64,000 bases of DNA from Molossus alvarezi (lineage: Eukaryota > Chordata > Mammalia > Chiroptera > Molossidae): NCBI GenBank assembly GCA_037176705.1, contig CM073898.1:41690988-41754987 (forward strand), written 5' to 3'. Shown here piece after piece: positions 45,386 to 56,241 of the stretch. The translations under genes and the position numbers were made by a program. The number at the start of each line of letters is the position of its first letter. Within the stretch, counting starts at the first letter, position 1. The notes beneath the pieces were generated by a model. The model did no database searches. It was not told where the DNA came from and saw nothing but the letters and a program-made list of their open reading frames with translations.

Positions 45386-47090
45386 CTTTTTCATAAATAT
45401 CACTGTTCAAAAAAAAAAAAGTTGGAAATTTACAAAATTGCCATTGGAAAGTAGTGGGCACAGCAAGACTAAAATGAATCTCAAGCACCCCCCAGTCTCT
45501 TCTTTCTTTGCCTTTGCTCTTCCATATGGTCCCTCTCAGTCTTCACCCTCTTTCAAGCAACTATGTGTCTATTATTCTGATCTTTCCCTCGCCACAAAGC
45601 CCCATCTCCTGTAAAAACTATTCTAAAAATTGTTCCAACTTTACCCCAGTCCATGGATGTTTTTGCATGTTGAAACTTTGTCATATCATGAAAAGAGGGA
45701 TGTTTCCTCTGTGACAATGGTTCTGAGTGCTGGTGGGTTTGTGGGCAGCATCTCCTTGGGTACCTTTCAATCCTGAGAGTCGTTGGAGACACTAGGGTGG
45801 AGAAAGAGGGCTTGGGTTAACTTGAAGGCTGAGTTAGGATAAAGCATTTTCCTTAACTGATTTGTAAAACAAATCAAGCATAGAAACAAAGATGAAAACA
45901 GAACCCAAAAGCAAGCCCTTTATCTTCCCAATATTTCCTTAGCTCCATGTCCTGGTAGTCTCTTTTAAAGTCAGAGACCTTTCTCATCTCTGTCAGAACA
46001 CAGCCAACTCTGAGCCTCTTCCCAGTATGCCTGGCAGTAGCTGCCACACTGTGTGTTATTTAGGAAGCTCCATTTGGCTCCATGCTCCGCAAAGGAGAGG
46101 AGCATATGGCCTTGAGTGTTAAAAATATTCATGAGTCATGTTGCCCAGTACTGAAGTACAGCCACCTCAAGGGCAATTTTCCAACAGCTCATATTGGTTT
46201 ACAACATGGAATGAAGACCAGATGAAGTTCCAGGAGGTGTTCAGAAGAGACAGAATGCAGTGACGCAAGTTAGAAATTGGTCAGTACGCTGGGATGCATG
46301 TCCCTTCTGGAAAGAGGCATGGAGTGTTGGTAGAATATAAAGGGAGGGGTCCCACTCTCTGGTTCCATTTATAGACCCAGTGTTCTGCTAAAATCTTCTG
46401 CAGAAAGAAATGGAGTAGACTTGAAAGTGAGGGTTACTCCATTCATTGACTCCCCAGAGACTTTCCTCTTCTTTCAATGACCACTAAGAACTCACCTGAC
46501 CCCAAGGTGTTTGTTTGTTCCAGAATACCACGTGCTGTAACCCCCGTGCTCCCAGCAGAAGATTCTTCCAGGGATAAGTGTTCATGATTTAAAAAAAAAA
46601 AAAAAGTCATTGCTTTTAGGAAACTTATGAAAAAGTTTAGATTGTGAATTTTTGTTATTGTTTTGGGGGTTGTTTTTATTGTACCATTTCTGAAAGTTTC
46701 TTTGGAAGTGGTTCTGAGTGTGTTTGGCCTCCTGGGAACATCTTATGTGATTTGTCAAAGTATTCAACAAGCACAGGGAAAACAACGGTCTGGGGATAAA
46801 ATGTCTTAGTTTTCAGATGGTCTAAGGGTAGACAAATAGGACGTCTATAATAGTTTCTTGATTTAGAATACAATGTACTATTTGCCCTTTACCCTTCTTT
46901 CTATTGTAGATTAATCATTAGAGGGTTCTCTCTGAAACACTTTGTTTCCTCACTGTATATCCTGTTTCAACCTGCCCCATGCCAGCAACTGCACCTGACT
47001 ACAATTTGGGAAACACAAATAATAGTGGTTCAGCACTTTGTGACTCCTCTGGTCGGTTAATGTCACTCCCGTCTCCTGGCACAATTCAGT
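45386..47090. other. single-copy sequence
   Basis: Contains poly-A runs (45409-45420, 46590-46604). No gene. Confidence 0.4.
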
Positions 47091-47480
47091 TCAGAATGGC
47101 TGCAGTGTATCATTAATGCATTAAAAAATGTTGTGTTTTTAGACTGAATTCCTGGAATTAGTTGGGAGCCTGATGATCCAAAACAGGCTTTTTACAGTGC
47201 ATGGGAACCCTGAGGAAGCAATTCTTGTTTAAGCATCTGCGTTATCAGAGAAGCTCAAGTACTTCAAAGGTCTGTGCAGGATGCTCAGAATGGGCACCTT
47301 GCCAAACAGAAATTGAAACATATATACGTACTACACTATTTGCCTTACAGAAATTAATTTCAGCCAGCAGCACTTAGGATTATTTAATATTTATCTTTAG
47401 CTGCAGGAAGAAGAATCTATTATTTTATGAGTTAATTTTGTTATTTTACCTGAGTGTTTCAGTCAGTCTTTCCAGTAGGA
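47090..47480. promoter_or_regulatory. possible conserved non-coding element
   Basis: About 390 bp with no repeat debris, no long open frame, and many AT-core homeodomain/forkhead-like words (CATTAATGCATTAAAAAATG, GGATTATTTAATATTTATC, GAGTTAATTTTGTTATTTTA). It has the texture of a developmental enhancer. No direct proof. Confidence 0.25.
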
Positions 47481-47694
47481 GACACTTATGGTCTCTCCTA
47501 TGTCCTGCCTATCACCTTTTTTTTTAAAAAAATTATCATTTATTTCTAAGTGTTCAGAAGCAATAGGAAGATTCATAATTTTTTTTCTTTTTATCACTTG
47601 ATTTCCCCGGTTGGTTCCCTGGGAAGAAATGATCAGGTGCTTTCAGTGGTTTGAGAAAAGGTCCTAGGATCAGTTGAATGGCCTCAGTGTCACA

Positions 47695-47840
47695 GAATAG
47701 GTAATAGGTGTCACAGAAACAGGTTCAGATGGCAGGTAAGGAAACTGGGTTCTAGAACATCTCTCCACCTTTGTGACCTGAGAGAGATCGCTTCATTTTC
47801 CCAGTGCCTCCCTCTCATCATCTGTTTCTAATTTGTTTAG
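47695..47840 (+). repeat. MIR SINE core
   Basis: 'ggaaactgggttctagaacatctctccacctttgtgacctgagagagatcgcttcattttcccagtgcctccctctcatcatctgtttct' is in MIR order. Confidence 0.75.
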
Positions 47841-48219
47841 AGTCAACAGTCCCTACTGAGCTCTTTCCCTAGTGATGTGTCATTCGGAAATGCCACCAAG
47901 GTCCCACAGTTTCTCCTTCTGTTGCTAAAATTCCAGAGGGTTGTGTGCTATGTTGATTGTTGGCACCCGTGAAATCGAAGCACCAAGAAAGGAATATGTC
48001 AGTGTGTCGAATAACAAAATGACTGATGGAGTATCAGGAGGACTTGAGTGTATAAAAAGCCACAATATTGCAAAGTACCTTGTAGATGGGAACTGTTAAA
48101 TATCAATGGAGCATTGCTGTGTCTGCACCGTCAGCACCTCCCTGTGACCACAGTGAGAGAGATGCTGAAATGTCATTTCATGGACCACATTATGTGCTGC
48201 TTACAATGAATATTCTGGC
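47841..48219. other. single-copy sequence
   Basis: Nothing recognised. Confidence 0.4.
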
Positions 48220-48530
48220 CATGGTTTATTACATTTTTGATAAATTGTAACTTCTTGGACCTAAATTTGGTTAGCTTATCTCTAGTGCCATTTAAATATC
48301 TTAAAAGACTGAATTTGCCCCAAAGATTTAATCATCATTCAGCAGCGGTCTGTAACCATGTGGTACTAATTTAAATTACTGTAGCAATGGACAAGTCTCT
48401 ATCCAGAAATTAATAAATGCAATTTATAAGGAATGTTAAGTAACAACTAACAATTTAATGCTTTGTGAGTTTCAGCCAAACTGATTAAATAATTAAAACA
48501 GATTTCTAGGGATAGGGGAAGAGATTTTAC
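48220..48530. promoter_or_regulatory. possible conserved non-coding element
   Basis: AT-rich, repeat-free stretch with TAATTTAAATTA, AACAATTTAATGC and TGATTAAATAATTAAAAC words and no open frame. Candidate regulatory element by texture only. Confidence 0.22.
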
Positions 48531-49685
48531 CATAAAAGAGATAAACAGTTTGGGAATTGCATGCATTCTTTTAGACATTTAAGATAATTAAATCCAAAAC
48601 CTATGTTAAAATAACACTAAAGGTCTGGTTTAAATCAGTCCTGGGAATTGCTAAGTTAGGAGTTGAACACCATCCTCAATGTCTGCCCCATTGTTTTAAA
48701 TAAGGCATTTGGGGACGCTCAGAGCTCCGGGTCAGTTCAGAGAGCAAGCTATTGGTGGAACAAGATTGGTCTCAAGCACCAACGGATGCATGTACTAGAA
48801 CTTCCTTCTCACTGTGACGTTTTTAGGCTTTTACGAAGCTAAATTGGATGTTTAGAATCTCTCAGAGCTGTTGTACAATTCTAAAGCTTTCTTGTACATG
48901 GTTTTCAAATTCCTATTTGCTAAGAAAAAGGTAAAGGAATGTAGAGATCATAGCTATTGTGATTTAATGTGCAATAAGTGTAATAAGTACCTTTACGGGC
49001 TTAAAATAATTCATTTTTGCAACCTATTGTTGAGTGCTTGCATATGTACAGTACAGGTATGTCTTTGTGATACAAAGATTGATAAGGCATCAAAGCATTC
49101 TGTTTTTTGATTAATAATTTCACAGGTAGCAAAAGCAGACAGGTAGTAGCCCCCTTGATAGAAATGGCCATGGGTTACAATAGGATATGTTCCATTTAAG
49201 GATAATTTTTTAATGATTTGCACAAATGCCTCAAAAGGTGTCCATCAGTCATCCTTTAAATTGTGTCTGCAGCCCAACAACCCCAGTGGAGAATATCTAA
49301 CCATGTGTGTCAGGGCCTCCTACCTTAACTGTGCGAATGCTGGATAGTGGTATTTGCAGGATGGAGGGTTTGAACTGGGCAGCTGTTTTGGGGTTAGGTA
49401 GATGCAAACTTAATGTTCTACTCAATGGGTTTAAAATTCATTATCTTCCAAATTGAACGTATCACAGTTTCCTTGAAATGTACTTTTCCTTATATGATAA
49501 CCAGTTATCCTGGTTTGCTTGGGACTGAGAGGTTTCCCAGGATACAGAATTTTTAGTGCTAAAACTGGGGAAGTCCCAGGCAAACCTGGATGAGTTCATC
49601 ATCCTATTTTTAAACTTCTGTTATTTTCTCTATCTTGATTAATCATGTTGTTGCCTATTCAAGCATTCTGGATTTTCCATTTCTT
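48531..49685. other. single-copy sequence
   Basis: No gene. A partial MIR-like pattern occurs at 48700-48780. Confidence 0.4.
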
Positions 49686-49689
49686 TTTC

Positions 49690-50360
49690 TGCGTCCAGAC
49701 TTCCTCTGAGTTTCATCAAGTATTTCATTCCTGTCTCTTCTCCAGATTCTCTGTTATTGTCTTGGCTCAGGCATTATCATGCTTTTGCCCCAGCTATTGA
49801 ACCCACCACTAGACTTGCTCTCACTTCAATCTCTCCATGATATAGCTTCTAGTGGTATTTAAAATGCCCATTTACTTTGTTAAGCCTTCAGTGGTTACTT
49901 ATTATATAAAATCCCAATTTATATACAAGGTAGGGAAAAAGGGCTTTCCATCAGCTGGCTCTTGCCAAAATCTCCAGCTTCACCTCCATTCATACTCCTT
50001 CTTCAACTTTAATCTGTAGCCATTTAGATCCCCTTGGAGTTTCATAGAAGCATAGGACAAATTCACACCTGTACACCTTTGGCCATAATATTTCCTGTTT
50101 GGGGAATGCCCTGCCCAGCCCCCTTTTAATCTGCCAGGCAACTAATTATTTTTCAAGACCCAGTCCGAGCATCTCATTTCTTTATAAAATTCTTTCTGCC
50201 CCCCAAATAAAATTGACCACTGCTAATTGTGTGCTGGACGGTGCCATTTATAATCCTCATGCGCCTAGAAACACATTACAGTTGTTTATTTGTTAGTCTT
50301 CTGTTCTACATGATGTACCCTTTTAGTGAAGGGTACCTGACTTATGAATCTCTATTTCCA
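49690..50360 (+). repeat. L2 LINE 3' region, sense
   Basis: Long diverged match in L2 order: 'taagccttcagtggttacttattatataaaatccc', 'tggctcttgccaaaatctccagcttcacctccattcatactcc', 'cctgtttggggaatgccctgcccagc', 'ctaattatttttcaagacccagtccgagcatctcatttctttataaaattctttctgcccccca', then 'gtgaagggtacctgacttatgaatctctatttcc'. Confidence 0.8.
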
Positions 50361-50361
50361 G

Positions 50362-50464
50362 ACTTCGGGATCAGGTCTGACACAAGCAGACACGGACGTG
50401 CTGGTGGAGTGGGTGTGGAATCTCTCGTGCATCGTGGGCGCTGAGGAGCAGAGCAATGTGTGCG
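50362..50464 (+). CDS. exon-like segment with canonical splice sites (product unknown)
   Basis: The acceptor is TCTATTTCCAG (ending 50361) and the donor is GCG|GTGAGT (50465-50470). The 103-bp interior is open in the frame starting at 50362 (phase 0 in, phase 1 out). It gives a 34-codon acidic peptide beginning TSGSGLTQADTD and containing EWVWNLSCIVG. The segment holds seven CpGs, unlike its AT-rich flanks. The acceptor pyrimidine tract lies in L2-derived sequence, so it may be an exonised L2 flank, an lncRNA exon or a rare coding exon. I do not recognise the peptide. Confidence 0.3.
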
Positions 50465-50470
50465 GTGAGT

Positions 50471-51375
50471 CTCCAAGCACGTTGATAATGCCCTTCTTAT
50501 ACCCCCTGGTTGAAACCCGTAGTTATTTACTCGTTCCTCATTTTACTGTTGTATCATCTATTTGCTCATAGAGTAACGTCCAAGAGTAGATTTTATGTCC
50601 ACTTTGAATCATTTTTTTCTTAGGCTATGCAAGTTTTGATTCAGATCTAGCCAACGGTTGACTGCCTGGCTAGCAGTCATCTCTCTGCTCCGCCACTTGC
50701 CTGTATCCCCCCTAAAGAACCCTGTTTGTTTCAGCATCTCCTCTGCAGGATCACCTATTCCTGAAAAGGTTGCTTCTGTTCCCGAGGGGATGGCTCCTGA
50801 TTAGTGCAAGGCAGTTATAGTGCTGGCCGTTCCAACGCTACCTGCAGATGGCTAGAAGTTCAGGCTTGTGACACAGTTCTGGCCAATGAAAAGCAAGACA
50901 AGTCTGTCGGGGTCTCTTGGGAAGGTTCCTGCCTACAACAAAGGTACCGAGGAAAAAGTGGGCTCGTTATCTGGATGTCATTCTCTCTCTCTGACACCCA
51001 AACCTGCTGTGGTCATGTTGTGACATTGAGGGAGGCCAACCCTTAGCTGAAGCCAATACTGAGACCAGTGCAGCAGAAAAGTAGAAGGGACCTCGTGCTT
51101 GATGTCGTTATGGGGCGTCCGATCCTGTCCCAGCTAGCGTCCTCAACCTCTTTCTTCTAGGCCTGCAATTGTTTTACATGTGGCTGAAAGTCTCATGACT
51201 GACAGCCAAGTTTAGCATTGTCATCCGAGGAGGACAGGGCCTTTTGTTTCAAAGGTACGTCAAAGGTAAGGATGAAAATGCTCCATGTATTCTGGGCATA
51301 AAGGCAGAAGCGAAAATGACCGCTTGAGACAATTCCAATTCTGCCATTTGTCCCACACGTCTGTTGATGCATCGA
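50471..51375. other. single-copy sequence
   Basis: Nothing recognised downstream of the exon-like segment. The 80-codon frame at 50804-51046 has no domain. Confidence 0.4.
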
Positions 51376-51379
51376 TCAC

Positions 51380-51540
51380 GAAATGACAAGTCTGTCGCAG
51401 GAATTGTACTAAGTGCTTGTGAGGAACACAAACCCCAAGCGGTCACATCTTTTCTCTGAATGAGCTTGTGGTCTCGTTAGTGAGCTGGGGCAGTGAGCGA
51501 AGTTACTATCCAGTAAAGAGACAGCAATAGATCTTATACT
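51380..51540 (-). repeat. L2-like 3' fragment
   Basis: 'gtctgtcgcaggaattgtactaagtgcttgtgaggaacacaaac' and 'gaatgagcttgtggtctcgttagtgagctggggcagtgagcgaag' match the reverse L2 3' UTR. Confidence 0.6.
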
Positions 51541-51544
51541 AGTG

Positions 51545-51640
51545 ATAAGGACCTAACATTTATTGAACAATCACTATGCACCAGGCACTGTTCTAAGTCT
51601 TTCAGTTATATTTTCTCTCTCAATTATTTTCCTCACAGAC
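51545..51640 (-). repeat. MIR-like 3' fragment
   Basis: 'ggacctaacatttattgaacaatcactatgcaccaggcactgttctaagtctttcagttatattttctctctcaattattttcctcac' is the reverse MIR 3' end, close to consensus. Confidence 0.8.
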
Positions 51641-52555
51641 CACGTCACAGCCTAAAAATATTTCCATACAAGTATACTTATATAAGTCTCTCTCATTCTA
51701 AATGAGAGATCGAGCGAAAGAAAACCACCATTTTTCCTGACATTGCTTTCCTCTCAAGATACCACCTTTACAAACTTACACACTTCACCAAGTTTTGCTT
51801 TTCATTAAAAACTTTATTTCTCAGAACATTTTAAAGTGTCCAACAGGACTGAGTGGAAAGTATAGAAACTTCCCACATACCCCGTCCCCACCCACACATG
51901 ACCTCCCCCACTCACGACATCCCCCACCACAGTGCTACATTGTTACTATCAGCAAACCTAGGCCGACACTTCATTGTCACCCGAAGGCCATCATTTACCT
52001 GAGAGCTCACTCTAGGTGGTGTGCATTGCCTGCGTTCTGACAAATGTGGAATGACAAGTATCTACAGCACAATTTCCCTGCCCCCAAATCTCCTGTGCTC
52101 TGCCCAGTCATCCTTCCTTCTCCCTCCACTAAGTTTTTTGAAAAAAATAAATGTGACATCTTCTATGAGTCTTTGAATTTTTACATCCAGCCTTTGACCC
52201 ACGCATTTATTTTCATTCCCCTCATTTTTCTGAAATCGCCCTGAAAGGGTCACTGTTGACCATGATGACAGTCCAGTGGCTGTACCCCTGCTCGTAACTT
52301 CACGTGTCCTGCCCTCAACAGCGACGTCATCTGGCGTGCCGGTTAACCTAAGCCGGAAACCTCAGGCCCACACCTCTTGCTCTCACTTGTTAATTCCATT
52401 CCCCACATTTCTATTGCATACATTTCTCCTGAAAGAAATGTGGCTTTCTTACCTGACCTTAGGCTTCCATCACCTCTTCTTTGCACTACTGCAACCCCCC
52501 CCCCAACTTATTCTCAGGCCAACCTATACCCTGTAGTGATGTCAAAGTAACTTTC
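51641..52555. other. single-copy sequence, possibly L2-derived at its end
   Basis: A C-rich run lies at 52496-52504. From about 52430 the text begins to resemble sense-strand L2. No gene. Confidence 0.4.
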
Positions 52556-52559
52556 TAAA

Positions 52560-53060
52560 ACACCATGCGCTTCCTGGAACTCTCTGTTTGAAATACTTTC
52601 ATAGCATCTCTTTCCTGCAGAATAGCATCTAATAACTCCTCAGCTTGGCCGCAGAGATCTTCACAACCCTGCACAGGTGCTCCTCCTCCTCCATGCTCTC
52701 TTCTGCCTGCACCCAAGAGTCTGTGCCCTGGACACAGGTGTGTTCACTGCTCGGTGGCGTTGCCCGGTCTCTCCTCTCGGCATAGACCACTCTCTCTTCC
52801 TCCTTGGCCAGGAAATGAACCTGTACTACTGCTGAGGTACACTGCAAACATGTCCTGCCTTCCTGGCAGTCTTTTCATAGAACTTTTAACGTATCTCCTT
52901 CACCAAAACTGTTTTGCTATGTTGTCATATGTGTCTGTGTGCCTGATCCGTTCTCTTAAATGTGAGCTTTTGAGACAAGGAACTCTGCTTCCTTCTGTCT
53001 CATTTAATATTTCTAGTACTTGGTACAGTGTCTAGTACTTAATAAATGTGTGTTGGATTA
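52560..53060 (+). repeat. L2 LINE 3' region, sense
   Basis: 'tttcatagcatctctttcctgcagaatagcatct', 'ctccatgctctcttctgcctgcac', 'ttttgagacaaggaactctgcttccttctgtc' and the end 'tagtacttggtacagtgtctagtacttaataaatgtgtgttggatta' run in L2 order to the 3' terminus. Confidence 0.88.
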
Positions 53061-53109
53061 AGGCTATTGTGATGGGAGCTCTGAGAAGAAGCAATTAGCA
53101 GGGTGGTTT

Positions 53110-53330
53110 TATTTTCATTTGTTCATTCATTCATTCATTCATTCAGCAAATATTTACAGAATACCTACTGAGCCAGACACTCCTCTAGGCACTGGAAGTA
53201 ACAATGAGCAGACAGAAGAATATCGTCCCCTCACGGAACACAACATTCTATCCTAGTGGGAGAAGACAGATGCAGTGATTTTGGCAGAGGACCAGTACCA
53301 TGAGTGAATGAAAAAATTAAGACATAAATA
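53110..53330 (-). repeat. L2 3'-end fragment
   Basis: A (TTCA)n tail (53118-53145), then 'gcaaatatttacagaatacctactgagccagacactcctctaggcactggaagtaacaatgagcagacag' and 'cattctatcctagtgggagaagacagatg'. It faces the sense-strand L2 ending at about 53060. Confidence 0.9.
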
Positions 53331-53900
53331 TAAGACATAGGGAGTGGTAAGGGCCATTGATAAACTGGGCAGTCGATGACCTACCCAAAGGCACTTATTT
53401 AAACTCACATTAAAACATCAATAAGAGCAGCTGCACATGACCTGGCCCACTATTTGGCCAGTTGACTGCCTCTTTGTGGTCCTTGTTGCAGAGAGATCTT
53501 TGTTCCAGGTTCCGTTCCTTGAAAAAACAGGGTGAGGCAATGGATCCCTGAACCCTGGCCGACAGTGTCACTCCAGTCGACCCTGATCACAGCACCTCGT
53601 TTTGTCCTATCCTCTTTATCCTGTGCTTGTAGCTTTATGATTTCTCAGCCGCCTCAAAGTTGTCCTGAGAAAATGGTCCATTTCTATTCCTAGGGGAAAA
53701 AAAGTACCCTTATGCTTAGGAATCAAAGGCTCAGCAATGAAAGTGCAAAGGGTAGAAAAATAGTGTGGGTGCTGTCATACTAGATTCAGACGTTTGGTGG
53801 GTTAAAAATAGCTTCTGCAATCATCCTTTGAAGGAGAAAGAAGTGTGCCATTAATATGTGTAGGGATGACTAGAAGGCAGAAAAATAAAATCATAATATT
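53331..53900. other. single-copy sequence
   Basis: Nothing recognised. Confidence 0.4.
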
Positions 53901-53924
53901 TTTAAGTTGAAGAGACACTTAAAG

Positions 53925-54010
53925 ATAATTCTAGATTAACTCTTTCATTTTACAGGCAAGAAAACTCAAACTCAGGATTAGTAACTCACTCAAAGTCACG
54001 CACCTGAATC
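53925..54010 (-). repeat. MIR core fragment
   Basis: 'cattttacaggcaagaaaactcaaactcaggattagtaactcactcaaagtcacgcacctga' is the reverse MIR core. Confidence 0.75.
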
Positions 54011-54354
54011 TATTAAAATAGTATTAATAGCTGACCCTTTACTTCCCTCCCAGGTTACTAGCCAAGGGATCTGAAACAATAGAACTGGTTTAAGGGCTCT
54101 GATCAGCAGATTGTAGGTGTTTTTCCAAATTTCTGTGACCTAAGTACCCAGCTTTCAATGGGGAAGAGACATACGACAGAGGTAGCTGGAAATGAATCAT
54201 AGTTCACAGGAGTATGTGGGGGTGGCGTGTGAGGTACATTTAACTCCAGCCTAAAAGGTGAAGCAAGAGGCTTGCAGAATTAGAAGTTTTGATTCTTTAT
54301 GGAGAACAGTACTGTTTATCTATTACATTGTTTATTCCTCCAGCTTATCTATTT

Positions 54355-54560
54355 AAATTATTTTCTCACTCATTCATTCATTCATTCATTCATTCGTCGC
54401 AAATGCTGAACCCTTCCTGTTATTTATTTACTTCTGAGCTAAGCACTCTGGAGGACATGATGCAGCAGAATGCTCCCTCCTCCCTGTGCTCCAAGGGCTC
54501 ACAATCCTACAGAGGAGCCAGATGTGCACGTCTGTTATTCCTAAATGAAGGGGAAGCCCA
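54355..54560 (-). repeat. L2 3'-end fragment
   Basis: A (TTCA)n tail (54368-54395) followed by 'gctaagcactctggaggacatgatgcagcagaatgctccctcctccctgtgctccaagggctcacaatcctacagagg'. Confidence 0.75.
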
Positions 54561-55069
54561 CCTGGATGCTGACAGCAGTTTGCTCCACGTCAAGTCAAGT
54601 GCTATATTAGAAAGACTCCCACACCCTTCCTAGTCATCCTAACAGTGCCTCCTGTTCACAGATAATCCCCCGAAGAACATTTCTTCCTCAAGCAAAGATA
54701 ACCTGCTTAGAAGATATTATGAAGAGGTTGTCTCCTGCTTTTAAAGTTGCAATACCACCAGGTGATGTACCCTGTGTTTCTGTTACACTGGTCCCGGAAG
54801 GACCAAAGCTTCTTAGTCATCAGGTGGCAGTCCTCCTCTGCAGCCATTGGCTCCCTCCCGCAAAGGGAAGGCTTTGCCGCCTGCTTGAATCGACCGTATG
54901 TGTGTTGGTTGGGAGTTGTTACGAGACATACCCCTGACAAGAGCTGAGATGCCCAGCCAGCTTCCCTTTATCAGATGGGCCAGTGCCAATCATCATTGTT
55001 CTCGCAAGGTGATAGCAGGAGCTGTTCCCCATTAGGAGAGGGTGGCGTTCTGGCAGGGTCACCGTGGTG
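54561..55069. other. single-copy sequence
   Basis: Overlapping frames on both strands at 54707-54947 give no recognisable protein. Confidence 0.4.
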
Positions 55070-55210
55070 TTAAGATGCATTGCATTTGTCAGGTTTGCCT
55101 AGAACTTCTGGAGGCTTAGTTATGAAACTTGTTAATTGAGCTATAAATATAGCTGCAGCCTTTGCCTTCCAGTAAGGCAGTGTGTTAATTTGGGTTTGGC
55201 AGGGGGATGG
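55070..55210. promoter_or_regulatory. possible conserved non-coding element
   Basis: Repeat-free AT-core words (ACTTGTTAATTGAGCTATAA, ATATAGCTGCAG, TGTTAATTTGGG) packed in 140 bp. Candidate by texture only. Confidence 0.2.
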
Positions 55211-55815
55211 TGCAAGCTGCCAATGTTATGTTAGGATTAGTAACGTGCAGTACATTTTAACTCCACTTCCCCAACGCCACGCTTCCCTCCTCTGTTTGTT
55301 ATCTTTGTGAGGGAGAGAGCGGAGAAAGCAAGCTCATCGTCACGGGCATCTCACGTTAGGGATATTTATCTGTGGGCCCGCTTTGCATCCTACAAGTCTC
55401 CAAGCAAAAAGAGTGAGAAAGATAAATGACGAGAACCACGGGCAGCACCCGCAGGGCTCAGCCACAGCCTTCTGCCCTGAGATCAGCCTAACCGTCGTGG
55501 CCCACAGGCGGGTATCGGCTCTTGCTTCCTCCAAAGAACACGTCCCTATATTTAGAGCATCCCTCTGTAATCTGAGATGGAAATGATAATAATAAATAGA
55601 TGTCCTCTTTAATAAAAACATGCTCTCTCTTTTTTTTTTACACACAGAGAATCATAAGAGGAATAGCATGGGTATTTGCCTGTTTCTTCCTTCACATACT
55701 TATTATTATAGGGTAAGTGTGTCACTTGCTCATCTCATTGAGGAAAAAATGAAGATTTTAAACTGTACCTCACAACAGTTTGGATGTATACTTTATGCTC
55801 ATAGAGGAGAGGGAA
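55211..55815. other. single-copy sequence
   Basis: Nothing recognised. Confidence 0.4.
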
Positions 55816-55834
55816 GGGTGCTCGAGAAGCAGTC

Positions 55835-55922
55835 ACCCCCCTGCCTGCTTAGAGATGCCTGATAAGTGTTAGCTGAACGAATGAATGAATCAATGAATGA
55901 ATCAATGAATGGGTGGGTGGGT
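55835..55922 (+). repeat. L2 3' terminus with (TGAA)n tail
   Basis: 'gcctgcttagagatgcctgataagtgttagctgaacgaatgaatgaat' then TGAA/TCAA units and a GGGT run. Confidence 0.65.
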
Positions 55923-55988
55923 CTTGGTTCAGCAGAGTTTGGAGAGAGTGTCCTTTGCAAATTATCCAATCGACCATGTCAGCTTTCT

Positions 55989-56232
55989 CTTTTTTTTTTA
56001 TCTTCCCCTGAGGACACTTTTTCATTTTTGTTCAGATAGAGTGGGAGTGAGAGATGGGGAGAGAGATAGAAACATAGACGTGAAAGCGACCCATAGACTG
56101 GCTGCCTCCCGCATGACCCAACCAAGGCCAGGGACGAATTGCAACCAAGGTACGTGCCCTTGACTGGAATCGAACCCGTGACTCATTGGTCCTCGAGCCG
56201 ACGCTCTGACTGCTGAGCCAAACCGGCCAGGG
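55989..56232 (-). mobile_element. Ves-type SINE (subfamily A)
   Basis: In reverse: GCCCTGGCCGGTTTGGCTCA head with A box, 'cgggttcgattccagtcaagggcacgtac' B-box region, CT-rich tract and a GTCCTCAGGGGAAGATA tail then A-rich. A 9-bp target-site duplication CAGCTTTCT lies at 55980-55988 and 56233-56241. The right T-run (plus strand, left side) and CpG content suggest moderate age. Confidence 0.95.
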
Positions 56233-56241
56233 CAGCTTTCT

